A DNA stretch of 64,000 nt from Atkinsonella hypoxylon (Eukaryota > Ascomycota > Sordariomycetes > Hypocreales > Clavicipitaceae). This document shows, piece after piece, positions 59,206 to 64,000 of this stretch; position 1 is the first letter of the stretch; each line of letters starts with the position of its first letter. The notes under the pieces are model-generated. The model was not told the DNA's origin, made no database searches, and was given only the letters and a program-made list of their open reading frames with translations. Position numbers and translations under genes: made by a program. The stretch spans positions 94,014 to 158,013 of the forward strand of contig JFHB01000058.1 of assembly GCA_000729835.1 (NCBI GenBank), written 5' to 3'.

Positions 59206-62163
59206 CTTAAAACTAGGCCTTAAGTCTACTAATTACTAAGAAAGTAAAGGGTTTATTGCTGCTTACTTAATAAGATTAATATAAAAGACTAGGTAAATTT
59301 CTAGTAGAATATCTAACTTTATAGTTAAAGGTATTAATATATTTATAACTATATACTTTACTATAACCTAATTAAGCTTTTAACTTAAGTAGTTTATTTT
59401 AATATAATAAAGTATTAGCTAAACTAAGTTCTCTACCTTATACTATTCTATTAGCTTATAGCTTCTATTTAACTACTTTTACTACCTTTACTAGATAAAG
59501 TTAATTGTAACTTAAGTAATATTTATGCCCTTCTATAGCTATTTAAGGAACACTAAAGCTTACCCCTTATATAAAACTTAAGACTTCTCTTTATCTATAA
59601 GCTTTTAGATAAGGTCTATATTGTACTTATATATTATCTAGTTTAGACTTATACTAGTTACTAAGGAATTTCTATTGTTAATAGCTAGCTAATATATAGA
59701 GAGATATTTAAGCTAGTTAAACTATAAAAAGGCAACTATAACCTATAGAATTACTTACACTTTCTAATTAACTCTCTTTATTCTACTGTTTATTTATAGG
59801 TAATAGAATATAGATAGTAATTATTTAATTCTAATAAGGCAATAGAGAGCAGTCTAAAAGATACTTAATTAATTTAAACTATAGTTAGAGATAATTTATT
59901 TTAAAAACCTATAAAACTACTACTAATAATACTTAAACTGCTAAATATATTTCTCTACCTCTATAGAGATTATTGCCTTTAACTATATATACTTTAAAAG
60001 TTAATTAGTAATAACTATTAAGTAAAAGAGTGTAGCCTAGTTTAGCGTTAATAAATCTATTATAAAATCTATAGAGATCTATAACTAATACCTATTTAGC
60101 GCTAAAATAGGTTGTAAGAGGCCTTACTGCAATCTCTTACTCTTTTAGCTGCTATAATAGTAGTAGTTTTAAATATATTAAGCAATATCTTAGGACAGCC
60201 TATTCTAGTAATAGTTATATATTAATGCCTAGAATGTAGTATTTCGTTCTAGGTAGCTTAATATTAGCAACTTATATATTCTATATATTAATATAGTAGT
60301 TAATAGCTTATACTTAAGGACCTAGAGGCAGCTTTAGTAAACTAGCGCTCTTTATACATTAAGGGTATAGTCTATAATCTATTCTTATATCTTTACCTTT
60401 AATAGAAACCTTCTCTCCCTTTTTTAAACTACATTTAACCTTATTAGGTATATTAAGTCTTTTTATACTTCTTAGTTCTATAGGCTTTATAAGTGTTTAT
60501 TTAGAAATAGTATTGTTCTAGCTAGCACCTATAAAGCTACAGCTAGTTAACTTCTTAGTGTTACTTTACTAGCTATTTCTACTCTAATATTCTCTATAAC
60601 CTCCTTCTCCTCCTTATCTCTATAGAGAGCACTAAGGCAGCTAATAGAGAGAGGCTAGAGGACCTAGCCTATCTACAGTATTACTTTATCTTAATTCTAC
60701 TTTTATTGTAATAATACATTTAGTTACTCTACCTATAGCCCTAAGCAGTATTATAGGTAGTAGTTAAAGAGAGAGAGAAGCTCTACCTACCTAGCTTAAC
60801 GCTTAAAGATCTTCTATAGAGATATAAAGTATTCTAGATTCTTATAGTCTATAAGAATTATAAAGGGGTATATTACTCTCTATAACTTTACTGCTTAAGC
60901 TTTAAGGCAAGATATTATTACTAAGAGCTCTTTATTATAAATAGTATAGTTACGTTAAGCTAGAGATAACTTAGCTAAATAGTATACTATAGGCTGCAGC
61001 ACACTAGCCTTATTATATTAGAATAAATAGCTACTAAAGGCCTCTCTTAAGCAATTAGCCTCTACTACTATATCCTTCTTAGAGTTCTATTAAGCTAAGA
61101 TTAAGTATAAGATAAAGGCCTCCTTAAGCCTTATAAATAACCTCTTATATTCCTCTATTTACTAAAATAGAACTTCCTTCTTTATTAAGTTAACTAAAGG
61201 CCCTATAATATTTAAGAAATCTAATATAAAGTTACAGTAAAAGTTTATAAATCTAAGGAAGCTTTATACCTTTTATAACTTAGTAGAAGCTTACTACTTC
61301 TAAATAGCTATAATTTTCTCTAAATCTAAATATATCTCCTTTCTTACTATAACTATAAAGCTAAGGTATTTAACTTTAGTTATAGTAAAGCAGTATTTCT
61401 TAAGATCTAAGTGCAGCTCTACTAACTACAACTTTTCTAGGATTCTTTATACCTTATATATATAGTCTTTCCTAGAACCCTCTATATAAATAAGAACATT
61501 ATTTAGATAAGTAGTTATATAATCTCTAAGGGCCTCTTCTAGTGCACTATTAATGTATTATTAAAATATAGCTAGAGCTTCTACTAACCTAAAGGGGTAA
61601 ACTAGCTATTTAAAGAGGCTAAACTAGGTATAGAATGCTGTAAGGTACTCCTTACTATTTACTATCTAGATTCTATAGAAGGCTAACTATATATTTAGCT
61701 TAGTAAACTAATATACCTCTAATAATAACTTAAGCGTCTTCTTTATTAAGGGGAGTAAGTAATAGTTCTATTCTATAATCTTATTAAGGGCTTAATAATT
61801 AATATAGAATTACTATTCTTTACTTAGCTTTTTAGCTAAAAGAATAGGTACTACTGCTAAAGAGGAGCTAGCTTAGATCTATCCTTTATTTATTAAGTTT
61901 ATTACTTACCTTTTAATTTCTAATAAATAGTTCTATAGTATATTATACAGTAGAGCTTACAGCAGTAACAGTAAGGAGCTATTTAGCTGCTGTTTTAGTC
62001 TAATATAGTAATCTAGCCTCTCTTTATACAGTAGAAGGCCTTAGGCTTTCTCTTCTTTAAAAAGATTATAAAAGTTCTTTAATTTAGGTAGCAGCGTTAG
62101 TAAACTAAAGCTTTCTAGGGATATTTATAACAATAATATAGAGGTAATTTCCTAAAGGCTTAT
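59206..62163 (-). pseudogene. Gypsy-B pol remnant: RT, RNase H, integrase
   Basis: Minus strand. Reverse transcriptase (about 61900-61400) shows a P-I-L-L-A-K-K segment, F-x-I-N-Y-x-A-L-N, F-T-K-L-D-I and Y-L-D-N-V-L-I-Y, the last being YLDD with the second aspartate changed. RNase H follows (about 61250-60850) and includes a Y-x-I-Y-N-K-E-L-L-V-I-I motif. Integrase occupies about 60700-59500 and leads into the chromodomain. Frames are broken by TAA/TAG, including at expected Trp codons. Confidence 0.85.
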
Positions 62164-62243
62164 TGTTAAAATATATGTTAAAAATATATAAGGCTTTGTA
62201 ATCCTAGGTTCAGTTGGATCGGTCCACTCTTTTAATCTCAATA
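62164..62243 (+). repeat. TRIM 5' LTR (80 bp)
   Basis: TGTTAAAATATATG...CTCAATA. It contains a TATA-like TATATAAGG at 62185-62193. It differs from the 3' LTR at one site (TTTTAATC against TTTTGATC). Confidence 0.93.
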
Positions 62244-62257
62244 GGTTATGAGCCCGG
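62244..62257 (+). other. TRIM primer-binding site
   Basis: GGTTATGAGCCCGG, the complement of the initiator tRNA-Met anticodon region (CCGGGCUCAUAACC). It is the unmutated form of the site in the copia copies. Confidence 0.75.
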
Positions 62258-62363
62258 TGGCGCAGTGGTTGTGGCCCACTGCAGCAGCCTTACGTTGCCC
62301 ACCACATAGTGGAGCACTGCTCTGCGAGGCAGAGGTTACGAGTTCGAACCCTGCCGAAAACCA
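62252..62363 (+). ncRNA. tRNA-like module with A and B boxes inside the TRIM
   Basis: A-box TGGCGCAGTGG at 62258-62268 (matches TRGYNNARNGG) and B-box GAGTTCGAACC at 62340-62350 (matches GRTTCGANNCC), followed by CCA at 62361-62363. The spacing is 82 bp start to start, longer than in an intronless tRNA. Two hairpins are visible between the boxes: GCAGTGG facing CCACTGC (62262-62282) and CTCTGC-gag-GCAGAG. The T-stem pairs poorly, so it is not a working tRNA. A tRNA-derived pol III promoter (SINE-like) is likely. Confidence 0.6.
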
Positions 62364-62428
62364 TTAAAAGATCTAATTGCTAGTATAAGCCTATAACCTC
62401 TAGAACGGGCACCTGGATATACAATTCC

Positions 62429-62436
62429 AGGGGGAG
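62429..62436 (+). other. TRIM polypurine tract
   Basis: AGGGGGAG, immediately before the 3' LTR. The copia family has AGAGGGAG at the same place. Confidence 0.85.
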
Positions 62437-62516
62437 TGTTAAAATATATGTTAAAAATATATAAGGCTTTGTAATCCTAGGTTCAGTTGGATCGGTCCAC
62501 TCTTTTGATCTCAATA
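62437..62516 (+). repeat. TRIM 3' LTR (80 bp)
   Basis: Copy of 62164-62243 with one difference; followed by the duplication CTTAT. Confidence 0.93.
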
Positions 62517-62521
62517 CTTAT

Positions 62522-62838
62522 AGCTATAAAATATATAGCAATCTCTTAGCTCTTACTCTATTTTATTAGAGCGCTATAAACTGCTACTAACATTAGTCTT
62601 ATTAGGTTCTTAACGCCTTAAGCTTCTACTGCTTAAATTATAAGGCCCTTAGCCTTACCTACTAATAGGCTCTAGCTAGCAGCGTTAAGGACAATTCTAT
62701 TATAGGCTAACTATAGGCTCCTAAAGATACAATCTTAGGTTAAGCCTAAAATTATGTAGGCTACTACTAGGAAGACCTAGCTGTTAATATCTACCTATAA
62801 GCGAACTAAAGAAGCAATTAAGGCGCTCCTTTAGTAGT
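62522..62838 (-). pseudogene. Gypsy-B protease/linker remnant
   Basis: Minus strand reads Y-I-I-L-G-L near 62740, resembling the D-x-I-L-G-x-x-W-L segment at the end of Ty3/gypsy proteases, followed by a linker toward RT. The D-S/T-G active site lies beyond the A4 LTR junction and is not visible. Confidence 0.55.
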
Positions 62839-63242
62839 TTGTCGCCTCAAAACCAAACCCCTAAATGACTATGCAGCCTACACTAAAGCAGGTAATAATG
62901 TAGCGCACGTTAAGATCGAAGAGGATCGGCAGAGAGCGAGATATTTATTAGCGCGTACTATTAAACAATAGCAGGCAAGAAGATTAAATAATTAATAAAG
63001 GCAGAAATAAAATATTAATTATAGCTTAGAAGATATATATATATAAAAGGAGCTAAATGTGTTAAAGAGCTAGAGAAAGCATTAGTAGTAGCAAAGTAAT
63101 GTTTCTTAAGTGTTAAGTGTTGTAAATTAAGGCAGGCTAAAAGATATTAATTAATTAAAAAGGATAAAGGCTTAAAAAAAAAAAAAAAGAGTTAGTAGAA
63201 GCTGCTTACATACTTGCTTGCTTAAACTATCTATATATCTAG
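62839..63242 (-). repeat. Gypsy-A4 LTR, cut by Gypsy-A5
   Basis: Begins TTGTCGCCTCAAAACC, same orientation as A3, and covers about 404 of 484 bp. It stops at TCTAG (63238-63242), the presumed target duplication of Gypsy-A5. It may be a solo LTR or the 3' LTR of a longer element to the right. An A-rich run lies at 63174-63188. Confidence 0.88.
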
Positions 63243-64000
63243 TGTGTCGCGGCGGGGTTACCCCCTTGCGCTCTTATATTAGCTTTGCAAGGGATGCTAC
63301 ATATAGATTTTCTCTATAAGAGTGCGCATCGCCTAGATGTCTAAATAGTTTAAGCAAGCGAGCGCGTAAGCAGCTTCTGCTAATTCTTTTTAGCTTTTGC
63401 TCTTTTTAATTAATTAATATCTTTTAGCCTACTTTAATTTATAACACTTAATACTTAAGAGATATTACTTTACTAACACTAACGCTTTTCTTAATACTTT
63501 AATACATTTAGCTCCTTTTATATATATATATCTTTTAAGCTGCAATTAATATTTTATTTCTGCTTTTTTAAACTATTTAATCTTCTTACTTACTATTGCT
63601 TAATAGTATATACTGATAAATATCTTACTCTTTACTAATTCTCTTTAATTTTAATATATACTATATTGTTACCTATATTAGTATAGGCTGTATAGTTATT
63701 TAGAGGTTTAGTTTTAAGGCAATAAAAATAGAGGCTTTACTAGAGAATTATTCTAATTAAAGCGCATTATATAATTAGAAGGTTTTTTATAGAGATTCTA
63801 AAAGAAAGAAGGAAAAGCTACTAAGCATTAAAGATAGAAAAGCACTTTAGCTTAAATATTACTAATATAAAAAAGAAGGAAATTATAGGGATAAAAGCTC
63901 TATATTATAAGGGATTATTTAATTAAGAGAGAAAGAAAATTTCTACAGCTTTTTTAAGCTAAGAAGAGCTAGGCTTAATTAAAGATAATTACTATATTAT
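63243..64000 (+). mobile_element. Gypsy-A5, 5' LTR and leader, continues past the window
   Basis: The LTR at 63243-63725 (483 bp) begins TGTGTCGCGGCGGGGTTACC, the best-preserved LTR start of the family. It is followed by leader sequence matching 17955 onward. It lies head-to-head with A4, making an inverted repeat with arms of about 400 bp. Confidence 0.9.

Larger units (their letters stand above)
62164..62516 (+). mobile_element. TRIM: complete 353 bp miniature LTR retrotransposon
   Basis: Two 80 bp direct LTRs (one base difference), a primer-binding site directly after the first, a polypurine tract directly before the second, and a perfect target duplication CTTAT at 62159-62163 and 62517-62521. 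The internal region is only 193 bp, with no protein-coding frame but with a tRNA-like module. It therefore depends on another element for reverse transcriptase and integrase. It is GC-richer than its surroundings and shows little RIP. It lies in Gypsy-B between protease and RT. Confidence 0.93.
58450..62838 (-). mobile_element. Gypsy-B, chromodomain Ty3/gypsy element, partial
   Basis: Minus-strand pol with protease end, RT, RNase H, integrase and a chromodomain, distinct in sequence from Gypsy-A. It is interrupted by the TRIM (62164-62516) and cut at 62839 by a Gypsy-A4 LTR. No LTR of its own is visible, so its ends are either outside the window or lost. The left limit is unclear: sequence from about 58455 to 59000 may be 3' UTR or another element. 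A T-rich low-complexity run lies at 58845-58880. Confidence 0.8.

Noticed and set aside
62252..62363. A functional host tRNA gene
   Set aside because: The T-stem pairs poorly, box spacing is too long, acceptor ends do not pair, and the sequence is bounded by LTRs with a target duplication.
1..64000. CRISPR arrays, bacterial operons, rRNA genes
   Set aside because: No spaced short repeats, no Shine-Dalgarno-led gene rows and no rRNA-like sequence; the repeats are LTRs and the damage pattern is fungal RIP.

Overview
This window looks like a repeat-only block from the nuclear genome of a filamentous ascomycete fungus (Pezizomycotina). It is AT-rich, and I found no credible host gene in it. It is a pile of nested LTR retrotransposons whose frames are broken almost only by TAA and TAG where CAA and CAG are expected, with the matching G-to-A change on the other strand (for example aspartate to asparagine, histidine to tyrosine). 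That is the pattern left by repeat-induced point mutation (RIP), so the organism call rests on the mutation pattern plus the element families. No species can be named.

Three main families are visible. (1) A Ty1/copia family with 696-706 bp LTRs (TGTTAAAAATAAGC...CAATA) is present as Copia-1 (1-4127, +, cut by the window edge), Copia-2 (4128-9023, -, broken by Copia-1), Copia-3 (20248-28111, -, complete with target duplication AGAAG), Copia-4 (35830-43657, -, complete but with unmatched flanks), Copia-5 (43658-45953, -, 5' end only), two solo LTRs (10661-11366, 32641-33340) and one LTR fragment (9024-9225). (2) A long Ty3/gypsy family, Gypsy-A, has ~484 bp LTRs and occurs as A1 (9226-15970, +), A2 (17470-35829, +, heavily interrupted), A3 (46716-58449, -, complete, 11.7 kb, duplication TTACT), A4 (LTR, 62839-63242) and A5 (63243-64000, running off the window). 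(3) A chromodomain-bearing Ty3/gypsy element, Gypsy-B, lies on the minus strand at 58450-62838. A further element of unknown family (15971-17469) sits between A1 and A2.

Two smaller non-coding families are the most interesting content. A 323 bp TG...CA element occurs twice in opposite orientation (1899-2221 and 34943-35265), each copy with its own perfect 5 bp duplication, so it is best read as a solo LTR of a family not otherwise seen here. At 62164-62516 is a complete 353 bp terminal-repeat retrotransposon in miniature (TRIM): two 80 bp LTRs, a primer-binding site, a polypurine tract and a 5 bp duplication, with no protein but with a tRNA-like module containing pol III A and B boxes. Its LTR end, primer site and polypurine tract resemble those of the copia family, which suggests it borrows the copia machinery. 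Both families appear to prime from the anticodon region of initiator tRNA-Met instead of its 3' end.

Insertion order can be read from the nesting: Gypsy-A1 was hit by the unknown element, which was hit by Gypsy-A2, which was hit by Copia-3, a copia solo LTR, a 323 bp LTR and Copia-4. Separately, Gypsy-B was hit by the TRIM and by A4, which was hit by A5. Several junctions lack the expected duplication pairs, which points to LTR-LTR recombination after insertion.
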